DNA from: an uncultured Alphaproteobacteria bacterium
GTDB lineage: Bacteria; Pseudomonadota; Alphaproteobacteria; HIMB59
Length of the DNA stretch: 45,321 bases
Direction: 5' to 3'
Assembly: GCA_902555695.1 (NCBI GenBank)
Contig: CACDTV010000009.1
Location: forward strand, 1-45,321
Of this stretch, positions 25,947 through 34,471 are shown piece after piece. How positions within the stretch are numbered: the first letter of the stretch is position 1; each line of letters starts with the position of its first letter. The position numbers were made by a program, and so were the translations under genes. The notes beneath the pieces are model-generated. The model was not told the origin of the DNA. It ran no database searches and was given only the letters and a program-made list of their open reading frames with translations.

Positions 25947-27111
25947 GCTAATATCTTTCAATCTTGCGCAAAAAATAATTATTCGGGAAAAAAAGAATTT
26001 ATTTCAAGAGTCTAAGATTAAATTAAAGGAAGCACATAATGCAGTAGTATCAAGAACAATTACTTCACCAATAAATCTACCCTTACAAAATACTGCAGGA
26101 TTAGATGGTTATATTGTTTCTAATAAAAATCTCAACAGAGTGTCAATATCTAATAGGCTTCTAAATGCTGGACATTCATATAAAAGATTAAATCCCAATT
26201 TAGCCTATAAAATAAATACAGGAGGTATTATCCCACAAAACTTTAAAAATTTTATTTCATTAGAAAACGCAAAAGTTGAGGGGAGAAATCTATTAGTCCA
26301 ATATTCAAAAATATCTAATAAAGATATAAAAAAAAAAGGTGAGGATTTAAAAAAAAATAAAATACTGATCAAAAAAAATGAAAAAATTGATTTCATAAAA
26401 ATTGCATTACTTTCATCAGTAGGGATTACAAATTTATGGGTATATAAAACTTTGAGAGTTGCTGTCGTATCCTCAGGAAATGAATTAATAAAATCTGGCA
26501 AAAAAATAAAAGATCATCAAGTATATGACTCAAACAAATATCAAATAATTCATTTTTTAAAGAAATTTAATATAAGTGTTCATGACTTAGGTATTTTAAA
26601 AGATGATGAGATAAAAGTTGATAAATTTTATAAAAAAAATCAAAATAAATTTGATATTATAATTAGTTCAGGTGGCTCCTCATTTAGCTCTAAAGATTAC
26701 ATATCTTCTTTTCTAAGTAAAAATACTAAACTTCTTTTTAAATATGTAAGAATTCAACCAGGTCGACCTGTGATTTTTTCAAAATTAAAATTCAATTATT
26801 ATTTTTCACTGCCTGGAAATCCATTAGCTGTTTTCACTAATTTATTTTTTTTAGTAAGTTTATTTATAGATCCTTCTCGCAAAGATAATTCTAGCATTTC
26901 CAAATTTTACCAATCTGGATTTTCAGAAAATAAAAAATCTAATTTAACAAAATTTTATCGTGTAAAATTATCTAAAAATATACTTTATACTCATAACTCA
27001 AAAGGTTCTGCAAAACTAATTTCTCTTTCTGAAGCAGATGGGTTAGCGTTTGTCCCAGAGGGAATTGATAAAATTAAAAAAGGCGAAAAGATTAGATTTA
27101 TTGAATTTTAA
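25933..27111 (+). CDS. moeA: Molybdopterin molybdenumtransferase MoeA
   Basis: MoeA inserts molybdate into adenylated molybdopterin. Starting at ATG 25933 (MKTPRLISFN) gives 392 residues. AGLDGY (55-60) corresponds to the family SAMDGY with the essential aspartate conserved as Asp58. VAVVSSGNELI, DSNKYQI, SSGGSSFSSKDY and the C-terminal QPGRPVIFSK with SLPGNPLAVF complete the pattern. Several positions are non-consensus, in line with fast evolution in this AT-rich genome. The 3' end overlaps the convergent TusA-like gene by 14 bases. Confidence 0.93.
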   Translation: MKTPRLISFNLAQKIIIREKKNLFQESKIKLKEAHNAVVSRTITSPINLPLQNTAGLDGYIVSNKNLNRVSISNRLLNAGHSYKRLNPNLAYKINTGGIIPQNFKNFISLENAKVEGRNLLVQYSKISNKDIKKKGEDLKKNKILIKKNEKIDFIKIALLSSVGITNLWVYKTLRVAVVSSGNELIKSGKKIKDHQVYDSNKYQIIHFLKKFNISVHDLGILKDDEIKVDKFYKKNQNKFDIIISSGGSSFSSKDYISSFLSKNTKLLFKYVRIQPGRPVIFSKLKFNYYFSLPGNPLAVFTNLFFLVSLFIDPSRKDNSSISKFYQSGFSENKKSNLTKFYRVKLSKNILYTHNSKGSAKLISLSEADGLAFVPEGIDKIKKGEKIRFIEF

Positions 27112-27319
27112 ATTTGATATTTACTAAATTCCCCTTTTTTTTTAGTGAAATGATCTCATATTTTTTTTCTTCACAAAAATTTTTAAAGTCAAATTGTGAT
27201 AACGGGTCATCACTTTCTATTGTAAGAACATCATTTTTTTTTAACTTTTTTATAAATTTTTCAGCTTTTAAGACAGGTATAGGGCATTCAAAGCCTTTAG
27301 TATCTAGATAATAATCCAT
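27098..27319 (-). CDS. TusA-like sulfur carrier protein
   Basis: The 73-residue protein has the SirA/TusA fold signature: DTKGFECPIPVLKAEKFIKK (6-25), with the CPxP motif and sulfur-accepting Cys12. TusA proteins relay persulfide sulfur to tRNA thiolation or to molybdenum-cofactor enzymes. In E. coli TusA also influences formate dehydrogenase maturation. Here it sits between moeA and the regulator of the formate dehydrogenase genes, close to fdhD, so a dedicated sulfur supply for FdhD is a reasonable inference. It is divergent from the lysR gene across 27 bases. Confidence 0.88.
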   Translation of the reverse strand: MDYYLDTKGFECPIPVLKAEKFIKKLKKNDVLTIESDDPLSQFDFKNFCEEKKYEIISLKKKGNLVNIKFKIQ

Positions 27320-27346
27320 TTACATATATATTTATTTTAAAAATAC

Positions 27347-28228
27347 ATGGAAATAAAGAATTTAGAAATTATTTTAGCTTTAGATAGTGAAAAACATTTC
27401 AATAGAGCGGCAGAAAAATTAAATATATCACAACCTGCTTTATCTATGAAGCTAAAGGCTTTAGAAAATGAAATAGGGGTAAGATTAGTAAAAAGAGGAA
27501 AGAACTATATTGGATTAACCTCTGAGGGAGAAATTTTAAAGGAACGATTTAAAAATATTGTAAAAGAGTACACTAATATCAAACAGTTAAGTTCTGAGTT
27601 AAAAAACAATTTAACTGGAAATTTAAGAATCGGTGTTATTCCTACTGCTCTATTGGAAGTTTCTTTTTTATTAAATAGTTTTGTTAAAAAATTTACAAAT
27701 GTCAAATTGCAAGTAATTTCAATGTCTTCTAATGAAATTGATAAAAATCTTCATGATTTCAAATTAGATTTAGGGATTAGTTATTTAGAAAATGAACCAA
27801 TATTAGGAGTTGAGAAGATACCTTTATATAAAGAAACATATTTTCTCATATCTAAAAAAAAGAATTTAAAAAATAAAAAGAAATTAAAATGGCAAGAAAT
27901 TGGTAATTTAGATCTATGTTTAATTTCTAAAGAAAATCAATTTAGAAGAATATTAGATGCTGTTTTTAAAGAGAATAATATTAATCCGCGAGTTTTAATT
28001 GAGTCTAACTCTATGACTCATATTTACTCTCACGTAAATAGTTCAGAATTTTCAACAATTATGCCATATATATTTACTCAGTCATTTAACTACGATGAGA
28101 ATACAAATTTTATTCAATTAATTTCTCCAGAAATATCTCATAAGGTAGGTATTGTTCATATTGATGATAATCGCCCATCACCTATTAAAAATAACTTTTT
28201 AAAATTCTTAAAAAGCTTTAATAAGTAA
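27347..28228 (+). CDS. LysR-family transcriptional regulator of the formate dehydrogenase genes (putative FdsR)
   Basis: The 293-residue protein has an N-terminal winged helix-turn-helix (FNRAAEKLNISQPALSMKLK, about 18-37, then ALENEIGVRLVKRG). A periplasmic-binding-like effector domain begins near residue 90 (GNLRIGVIPTALLE). LysR regulators usually control an adjacent operon and respond to a small ligand. It is divergent from the tusA-like gene and lies 63 bases upstream of fdsB in the same direction. An inverted repeat overlaps its stop codon. Control of formate dehydrogenase is inferred from position and from known FdsR proteins. Confidence 0.88.
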   Translation: MEIKNLEIILALDSEKHFNRAAEKLNISQPALSMKLKALENEIGVRLVKRGKNYIGLTSEGEILKERFKNIVKEYTNIKQLSSELKNNLTGNLRIGVIPTALLEVSFLLNSFVKKFTNVKLQVISMSSNEIDKNLHDFKLDLGISYLENEPILGVEKIPLYKETYFLISKKKNLKNKKKLKWQEIGNLDLCLISKENQFRRILDAVFKENNINPRVLIESNSMTHIYSHVNSSEFSTIMPYIFTQSFNYDENTNFIQLISPEISHKVGIVHIDDNRPSPIKNNFLKFLKSFNK

Positions 28229-28251
28229 TACTTATTAATTAATTACTTATT
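28220..28251 (+). promoter_or_regulatory. Three-half-site repeat, candidate LysR operator for the formate dehydrogenase genes
   Basis: AATAAGTA-A-TACTTATT (28220-28236) is a perfect inverted repeat with 8-base arms and a 1-base centre. A third half-site TACTTATT follows at 28244-28251 after seven bases, so the second and third copies are direct repeats 15 bases apart. It overlaps the lysR stop and lies 40-70 bases before the fdsB ATG. An inverted repeat just upstream of the promoter is where LysR activators usually bind. AT-richness makes some repetition likely by chance, but three exact 8-mers in 32 bases stand out. Confidence 0.5.
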
Positions 28252-28256
28252 GATAA

Positions 28257-28284
28257 TTGAAACTTAATAAAAAATTACTAAATT
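28257..28284 (+). promoter_or_regulatory. Weak candidate promoter for fdsB
   Basis: TTGAAA at 28257-28262 and TAAATT at 28279-28284 are separated by 16 bases, directly downstream of the repeat proposed as an operator. The -10 matches the consensus at four of six positions. The start of transcription would fall almost at the fdsB ATG. The call rests mainly on placement. Confidence 0.3.
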
Positions 28285-28291
28285 ATATTAA

Positions 28292-29989
28292 ATGAAAGAC
28301 TCACAAAGTAAGATTCATCCAGGTTCTGGTAGAAGAAAAGCATTAGAATTCAACAAGGGTCGACAAAGTGATGACCAGTCAATTGATGATCTTAAAAACC
28401 TTATACCTAATGAATATTTTAGACAAAGGGATATGCTTATCGAAAGTCTTCACATAATTCAAGATCAGTATAAATGTCTAAAACCAAGACATTTAACAGC
28501 ATTGTCCGAATTAACAAATTTACCTTTAACTGAAATTTACGAAACAGCATCATTCTATGCTCACTTTGATATTTATAAAGAGGATGATATCAACCCACCT
28601 GAAACAACAATTAGAGTTTGTGATGGTATTACATGTGAGATGAACGGATGCAAAACTTTAGAAAAAAATTTAAGTGACAATGTATCTTCTAATGTGAGAG
28701 TAGTTAGAGCGCCTTGTATGGGAAGGTGTCACCATGCACCAGTAGTTGAAGTAGGAAAAAAACATTTTGTAAACGCAGATGTAAGTGTAGTTCAAAAAGC
28801 CTTAGAGGAGCAAGATACAAAACCAGTTATACCAAATTACATTAGCTACGACGATTATGTAAAAAATGGTGGATATAAAATTCTAAAAGATTGTATTGAA
28901 AATAAAAAAAACCCAATGAAGCTCATAGAAGAAATGGAGCAATCAGGTTTGAGAGGTCTTGGTGGCGCAGGATTTCCAACTGGCAGAAAATGGAGATTTG
29001 TCAGAGCAGAAAATAAACCCAGATTAATGGCAATTAATGGTGATGAGGGTGAACCAGGAACATTTAAAGACCATCATTATCTTACAAGAGATCCTCATAG
29101 ATTCCTTGAGGGAATGTTAATAGCTGCATGGGTAGTTGAGGCAACAGATGTATATATATACATGCGAGATGAGTACCCTGACGTAATAAAATTTTTAAAG
29201 AAAGAAATTAAAATTTTAGAAGAAAAAAATTTAAATAGTAAAACAAGAATTCATTTTAGAAGAGGTGCTGGTGCTTACATTTGTGGTGAAGAGTCATCAA
29301 TGTTAGAAAGTTTAGAGGGTAAAAGAGGCTTACCAAGACATAAACCTCCATTCCCATCTCAAGTGGGACTGTTCGGTAGACCAACACTAATTCACAATGT
29401 CGAAACAGTTTTTTGGGTAAGAGAGATTTTGGAAAAAGGTGCTGTCTGGTTCAGTAGTCATGGTCTCAATGGTAGAAAAGGTCTAAGAACGTTCTCCGTA
29501 TCGGGAAGAGTAAAAAACCCAGGTGTAAAGCTCGCTCCAGCAGGGATCACAATAAAACAACTTATTGACGAATATTGTGGTGGTATACAAGAGGGACATA
29601 CATTTAAAGCATACTTACCTGGAGGAGCCTCTGGAGGAATACTTCCTGCAAAATTAGATAATATTCCCCTTGATTTCGACACGCTACAAGAGCATGGATG
29701 TTTTATTGGTTCAGCTGCTGTAGTCGTTTTATCTGATAAAGATAACATGAAAGATATAGCAAAAAATTTAATGTTCTTTTTTCATGATGAAAGTTGTGGT
29801 CAATGTACTCCTTGCAGAAATGGAACTGAAAAAGCTCTTAAACTTATGAACCAATCTTCTTGGGATGTAGACCTTTTAAAAGAATTATCATCGGCAATGA
29901 TGGACGCCTCAATATGTGGTTTAGGACAAGCTGCCCCAAATCCAATGCTTTCTGTTATTAAACACTTCCCAGAGGAGGTAACCAACTAA
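28292..29989 (+). CDS. fdsB: NAD-dependent formate dehydrogenase, fused gamma-beta subunit (FdsG-FdsB)
   Basis: This subunit passes electrons from the molybdenum subunit to NAD. The 565-residue protein joins two modules. Residues about 35-170 are NuoE/FdsG-like, with 2Fe-2S cysteines C110, C115, C142 and C146. Residues about 185-560 are NuoF/FdsB-like, with GLRGLGGAGFPTGRKW and NGDEGEPGTFKD (FMN and NADH sites), RGAGAYICGEESSML, and 4Fe-4S cysteines C502, C505, C508 and C542. In many bacteria these are separate fdsG and fdsB genes. The stop overlaps the fdsA start by one base. The protein is probably a soluble cytoplasmic component. Confidence 0.95.
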   Translation: MKDSQSKIHPGSGRRKALEFNKGRQSDDQSIDDLKNLIPNEYFRQRDMLIESLHIIQDQYKCLKPRHLTALSELTNLPLTEIYETASFYAHFDIYKEDDINPPETTIRVCDGITCEMNGCKTLEKNLSDNVSSNVRVVRAPCMGRCHHAPVVEVGKKHFVNADVSVVQKALEEQDTKPVIPNYISYDDYVKNGGYKILKDCIENKKNPMKLIEEMEQSGLRGLGGAGFPTGRKWRFVRAENKPRLMAINGDEGEPGTFKDHHYLTRDPHRFLEGMLIAAWVVEATDVYIYMRDEYPDVIKFLKKEIKILEEKNLNSKTRIHFRRGAGAYICGEESSMLESLEGKRGLPRHKPPFPSQVGLFGRPTLIHNVETVFWVREILEKGAVWFSSHGLNGRKGLRTFSVSGRVKNPGVKLAPAGITIKQLIDEYCGGIQEGHTFKAYLPGGASGGILPAKLDNIPLDFDTLQEHGCFIGSAAVVVLSDKDNMKDIAKNLMFFFHDESCGQCTPCRNGTEKALKLMNQSSWDVDLLKELSSAMMDASICGLGQAAPNPMLSVIKHFPEEVTN

Positions 29990-32751
29990 TGTCAGATAAT
30001 ATTAAATTTAAAATTGACGGTAACGAATATGTAGCCAACAAAGATGAGTCGATTTGGGATGTCGCAAAAAAAAATAACATTGATATCCCTCATCTCTGTT
30101 ACTCACCTGAGCCAGGTTACCGTGCAGATGGAAATTGTAGAGCCTGTATGGTTGAAATTAAAGGGGAGAGAACCCTTGCAGCGTCTTGTATTCGTAAACC
30201 TACTGAAGGCATGGAGGTTACAGTTAACTCCACTAGAGCAGAAAAATCTCGTTCTATGGTTTTTGAACTTCTTGTGTCTGATCAACCAGAAAAAAATAAT
30301 TCTCCTGACCCTGAGTCAAAGTTTTGGAATTGGTCTGAAAAATTAGGTGTTAGTGATAGTCGTTTCCCAAGTAAAGATAAAATAGAGTTAGACAGATCTC
30401 ATAAAGCGATGAGTGTTAATTTAGATGCATGTATAAATTGTAATTTATGTGTTAGAGCTTGCCGTGAAGTACAAGTAAACGATGTAATCGGAATGGCTTA
30501 CAGAGGATCAACAGCGAAGGTAATATTTGATTTAGATGACCCAATGGGTAATAGCACTTGTGTTGCTTGTGGAGAATGTGTCCAAGCTTGTCCAACAGGA
30601 GCATTAATGGAGTCCTCCTTAGTAGATAATGAGGGGAAAAGAGAGTCCTATTCAGATAAAGTAGTAGAGAGTGTCTGTCCTTATTGTGGTGTAGGATGTC
30701 AAACTGAAGTACACGTAAAAGACAATAAAATATTGTACGTTGATGGTAAAAACGGACCTGCCAATGAAAATAGATTATGTGTAAAGGGTAGATTTGGTTT
30801 TGATTATATCAATCATGATGGAAGGCTTACTAAACCTTTAGTGAGAAAACCTGGTGTTGAAAAAGATCCAAATCTTGAGATTAAAGATGCTGATATCTAT
30901 GATTATTTTGAAGAGACTACTTGGGAAGACGCAATTGAAAGAGCTTCATCTGGTCTTTTAAATTTAAAAGAGGATCACGGACCAAAAAGTTTAGCAGGTT
31001 TTGGTTCAGCTAAGTGTTCTAATGAGGAAGCTTACTTATTTCAAAAATTGGTAAGAGTTGGTTTTGGTTCAAATAACGTTGATCATTGTACTAGATTATG
31101 TCATGCATCCTCTGTTGCAGCACTCATGGAATGTGTAAACTCTGGAGCTGTATCAGCTCCTTTTATGTCAGCATCTGATGCGGACTGTGTCATTGTTATA
31201 GGTGCAAGGCCTACTGAAAACCATCCGGTTGCAGCAACATATCTAAAACGTGCAGCAAAAAGAGGATCCAAGTTAGTTGTTATGGACCCAAGAAAACAAG
31301 GCTTAACAAAACATGCCAAATATAACTTGCAATTTAAAGCGGGTACTGATGTTGCAATGCTCAACGCGCTTTTATTTACCATTGTTGAAGAGAAACTTTA
31401 TGATGAACAATATATTCAAGGACAAACAGAGGGCTTTGAAAAACTACAAGAAGATATAAAAGATTTTTCACCTGAAAAAATGGAAGCTATTTGTGGCATC
31501 AAAGCTCAAGAGTTACGAGAAGTTGCCAGACTTTATGCTAAATCAGAGAGATCTATTATCTTCTGGGGCATGGGAGTATCTCAACATGTGCATGGAACAG
31601 ACAATGCTAGATGTCTAATTGCTTTGGCTTTAACCACAGGACAGATTGGAAGAGAAGGCACAGGGTTACATCCTCTGAGAGGACAAAATAATGTTCAAGG
31701 TGCATCTGATGCTGGATTAATTCCAATGGTCTTTCCTGATTACCAGTCAGTTGAAGATGGGAGCATCCATCAAAAATATGAAAATTTTTGGAAGACAGAT
31801 CTTGATAATAAAAAAGGTTTAACCGTCGTTGAAGTTATTAACAAAATTTTAGAAGATGAAATTAAAGGTATGTATATTATGGGCGAAAACCCTGCAATGT
31901 CAGATCCTGATCAAAATCATGCTAGAGCAGCATTAGCTAAATTAGATCATTTAGTTGTTCAAGATATTTTCATGACTGAAACTGCCTGGCATGCAGATGT
32001 AATCTTACCTTCATCAGCCCATGCTGAAAAAACTGGAACTTATACAAATACTAACAGACAAGTTCAATTAGGTCGTCAAGCAGTACCACCTCCTGGTTTA
32101 GCGAGACAAGATTGGTGGATTACTCAAGCCATAGCCCAAGGTATGGGTTTAGATTGGAGTTATTTACATCCAAGGGATATTTTTAATGAGATGGCACAAG
32201 TAATGCCTTCACTAAAAAATATTACTTATGAAAGACTAGAAAATGAAAACTCTGTTACATACCCCTGTGATGATCCAAACAAACCTGGAAATGAGATTAT
32301 ATTCAATGAAAATTTTCCTACTGCAAATGGAAGAGGAAAAATAGTACCTGCTAAATTAATACCACCAGCGGAGCTACCAGATGACGACTTTCCGATGATA
32401 TTGACAACAGGAAGGTTATTAGAACATTGGCACACTGGATCTATGACAAGAAGAGCAAATGTTTTGGATCATTTAGAACCTGAAGCAATAGTCAGTATGA
32501 ATAGATGGGACATGAAAAGAATGACAATTAACCCTGGAGATCAAGTTTTAGTTAAAACAAAAAGAGGATCGCTGGCTATTAAGGTTAGAAGTGACAGAGA
32601 AATTCCTGAAGGTATGGTTTTCATGCCATTTTGTTTTGCTGAGGCTGCTGCAAACGTGCTCACAAACCCTCAGTTAGATCCGATTGGTAAAATTCCTGAG
32701 TTTAAGTTTAGCGCAGCAAGTGTTGAAAAAATTCAATCTTCAGTCAACTAA
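29989..32751 (+). CDS. fdsA: NAD-dependent formate dehydrogenase, molybdenum alpha subunit
   Basis: The alpha subunit oxidises formate to CO2 at a bis-MGD molybdenum centre. The 920-residue protein has an N-terminal 2Fe-2S domain (C37, C50, C53, C67), two 4Fe-4S motifs (C148, C151, C154, C158 and C191, C194, C197, C201), and the molybdopterin-oxidoreductase cluster (C230, C233, C237, C264). HCTRLCHASS follows, placing the candidate Mo-ligand Cys371 next to His372. The C-terminal MGD-binding domain contains TGRLLEHWHTGSMTRR. It is cysteine-type, not selenocysteine. No fdsD gene is seen downstream. The end lies one base from the convergent hypothetical gene. Confidence 0.96.
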   Translation: MSDNIKFKIDGNEYVANKDESIWDVAKKNNIDIPHLCYSPEPGYRADGNCRACMVEIKGERTLAASCIRKPTEGMEVTVNSTRAEKSRSMVFELLVSDQPEKNNSPDPESKFWNWSEKLGVSDSRFPSKDKIELDRSHKAMSVNLDACINCNLCVRACREVQVNDVIGMAYRGSTAKVIFDLDDPMGNSTCVACGECVQACPTGALMESSLVDNEGKRESYSDKVVESVCPYCGVGCQTEVHVKDNKILYVDGKNGPANENRLCVKGRFGFDYINHDGRLTKPLVRKPGVEKDPNLEIKDADIYDYFEETTWEDAIERASSGLLNLKEDHGPKSLAGFGSAKCSNEEAYLFQKLVRVGFGSNNVDHCTRLCHASSVAALMECVNSGAVSAPFMSASDADCVIVIGARPTENHPVAATYLKRAAKRGSKLVVMDPRKQGLTKHAKYNLQFKAGTDVAMLNALLFTIVEEKLYDEQYIQGQTEGFEKLQEDIKDFSPEKMEAICGIKAQELREVARLYAKSERSIIFWGMGVSQHVHGTDNARCLIALALTTGQIGREGTGLHPLRGQNNVQGASDAGLIPMVFPDYQSVEDGSIHQKYENFWKTDLDNKKGLTVVEVINKILEDEIKGMYIMGENPAMSDPDQNHARAALAKLDHLVVQDIFMTETAWHADVILPSSAHAEKTGTYTNTNRQVQLGRQAVPPPGLARQDWWITQAIAQGMGLDWSYLHPRDIFNEMAQVMPSLKNITYERLENENSVTYPCDDPNKPGNEIIFNENFPTANGRGKIVPAKLIPPAELPDDDFPMILTTGRLLEHWHTGSMTRRANVLDHLEPEAIVSMNRWDMKRMTINPGDQVLVKTKRGSLAIKVRSDREIPEGMVFMPFCFAEAAANVLTNPQLDPIGKIPEFKFSAASVEKIQSSVN

Positions 32752-32752
32752 T

Positions 32753-33280
32753 TTAAAAAATACTTATTATATCTTTTATCGGTATATCTTTTATATAAAC
32801 AATTAAACCTATAAGAACTATTGTTAGGAAATTTATTGTCATTATAAAACGAAATAAATTAAAATTTGATTTATATAAATCATTTTCATTTTCAAGAACT
32901 AGTAATGATTTGTTCTGTTGTACTGATGATTGACTATCTAATTTATGAAAAATACTTAAGTCCCCATCAAGTTTCTGAGACGTCGACTCATAAACTTCTT
33001 TGATACTTGATTTATTGTTCAGGAATGTATTAATGGTATTAATTTTTTTTTCTAAAGACTCAATTTTTAATTTCAGTTCATCAAAATCAGATTTATTTTT
33101 CAAATTACTGACTCTTATTCTTGGTGATGAGTCATCAACATTTGGATTATAGTCTTTATTTTCTAATTGATTTTTTATTTCAGCTAATGAGTCTAAAATT
33201 TTCTTTGACTTTTCTTCGTTAAAACTTGAATTATTATTTTTTGTGGTATCTCTACCAAATTGATCGATATCCGAAACCAT
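32753..33280 (-). CDS. Unrecognised coiled-coil protein with C-terminal membrane anchor
   Basis: I do not recognise this 175-residue protein. It has an acidic, Asn/Ser-rich N-terminus, a heptad-like helical segment near residues 25-42, and a second coiled-coil stretch around 60-90 (FDELKLKIESLEKKINTINT). A single hydrophobic helix at about 143-164 (FIMTINFLTIVLIGLIVYIK) precedes a short tail. There is no signal peptide at the start, so the bulk is probably cytoplasmic and tail-anchored. It sits alone between fdsA, which it meets tail to tail, and tRNA-Thr. Base composition matches its neighbours. Confidence 0.7.
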   Translation of the reverse strand: MVSDIDQFGRDTTKNNNSSFNEEKSKKILDSLAEIKNQLENKDYNPNVDDSSPRIRVSNLKNKSDFDELKLKIESLEKKINTINTFLNNKSSIKEVYESTSQKLDGDLSIFHKLDSQSSVQQNKSLLVLENENDLYKSNFNLFRFIMTINFLTIVLIGLIVYIKDIPIKDIISIF

Positions 33281-33354
33281 GAATCTTAAACTTAATGTAA
33301 GTAATGAAAATAATCAATTATATGTGTTCGTGGGTTGTTTATAATAGAAGTATA

Positions 33355-33430
<76 letters not shown>

Positions 33431-33471
33431 AATGTGTTATTATTTATATTAAAATCTAGAATAAACAATAT

Positions 33472-34194
33472 TTAAAAAGTACTAATTTTGAAATGATATG
33501 CAGCAATTGCTAGAGAATTTGCTGCATTATAACTATCAACACCATCTACATTTATTTGAGGGATACTTATTTTAAAGTCACTCTTTGCTAATATATTCCT
33601 TCTAATCCCTTTTCCTTCATTCCCTAAAATGATGACAGATTTTTTATCAAAATTAAATTCTCTATTCATTTCCTCACCACTCATGTCTAAGGAATAAGTC
33701 CAATAGCCAGATTTTTTTAGAGCTTCTATTGTTCTGTTAATATTTTTAGAAACGTGATATTTCAACACTTCAACGGCTCCAGACGAAGTTATTGACGTTA
33801 CATCGTTAATATCTGCCGAAGAATGTTCTGATATTACTAAACCATCAGCTCCCATCAACAGAGCCGTTCTTATAATGTTTCCAAGGTTATTTTGGTCTGT
33901 AATCTGATCGGCGATGATAATAAGAGATTTTTTATTGTTTATAATAATTTCCTCTAAATTGGAGGGTTTATACTTTTCTCTTCGTATAACTATATCACTG
34001 ATAAATCTATCATTTTTAATACCGAGTCTATAAAAATCGTTTTTCTTTAGTAACTTTGTCTTATTATTAAGTTTATTTTGCTCAATCAACTTTGCAAAAG
34101 CTGATTGTCTCTCAATATTTATAAAAATTTCAATAATTTTATCAGGATTATGAATTATACAACTAGTGCAAGAATTAGCCCCTGAAATAAGCAT
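33472..34194 (-). CDS. rlmB: 23S rRNA (guanosine-2'-O-)-methyltransferase RlmB-like (SpoU/TrmH family)
   Basis: The 240-residue protein is a SPOUT-class RNA 2'-O-ribose methyltransferase. An N-terminal substrate-binding domain (residues 1-75) precedes the knotted catalytic domain, with DQITDQNNLGNIIRTALLMG (motif 1), VIILGNEGKGI (motif 2) and VDSYNAANSLAIAAY (motif 3, usually VDSLNxS). RlmB modifies G2251 in the 23S P-loop. A tRNA-specific TrmH is the alternative, but position upstream of tRNA-Tyr/tuf is where alphaproteobacterial rlmB genes lie. Confidence 0.88.
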   Translation of the reverse strand: MLISGANSCTSCIIHNPDKIIEIFINIERQSAFAKLIEQNKLNNKTKLLKKNDFYRLGIKNDRFISDIVIRREKYKPSNLEEIIINNKKSLIIIADQITDQNNLGNIIRTALLMGADGLVISEHSSADINDVTSITSSGAVEVLKYHVSKNINRTIEALKKSGYWTYSLDMSGEEMNREFNFDKKSVIILGNEGKGIRRNILAKSDFKISIPQINVDGVDSYNAANSLAIAAYHFKISTF

Positions 34195-34228
34195 TGTTTT
34201 AAATAACAGTAAAAACTAAGGAAGTCTA

Positions 34229-34256
34229 TTGACTTTCAAAGACAATTATCTATTAA
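34229..34256 (+). promoter_or_regulatory. Candidate promoter for the tRNA-Tyr/tRNA-Gly/tuf transcript
   Basis: TTGACT (34229-34234) and TATTAA (34251-34256) lie 16 bases apart in the 86-base gap between divergent rlmB and tRNA-Tyr. A start would fall near 34263, about 18 bases before the mature tRNA. The -35 is a five-of-six match. This is the most plausible promoter in that gap and would drive a highly expressed transcript. Confidence 0.5.
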
Positions 34257-34280
34257 TCAACACCTGATTTTATACACTTT

Positions 34281-34366
34281 GGAGGGATGGCCGAGTGGTT
34301 AAAGGCGGCAGACTGTAAATCTGTTCACGCAAGTGTACGTAGGTTCGAATCCTACTCCCTCCACCA
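34281..34366 (+). tRNA. tRNA-Tyr (GUA anticodon)
   Basis: An 86-base class II tRNA with a long variable arm. The acceptor stem is GGAGGGA with TCCCTCC, discriminator A, and CCA is encoded. The anticodon loop CTGTAAA gives GUA. The T-arm reads GTAGGTTCGAATCCTAC. It is the first gene of the tuf-linked tRNA pair. The following 105 bases up to tRNA-Gly are the longest non-coding stretch in the window, and I see no gene in them. Confidence 0.97.
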
Positions 34367-34471
34367 CTTTTTTTCACTTTTCTTATTGAATTTTAAAGAA
34401 AAATTAGTAGTTTATCGGAACTCACAAGGATTTGATTTTGTGAATGTTTTGAAGTGGTTACCCGCTAAATC

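Noticed and set aside
34367..34471. Possible small RNA or extra tRNA in the 105-base gap between tRNA-Tyr and tRNA-Gly
   Set aside because: No cloverleaf, strong hairpin with T-run or conserved motif is visible. It reads as AT-rich spacer.
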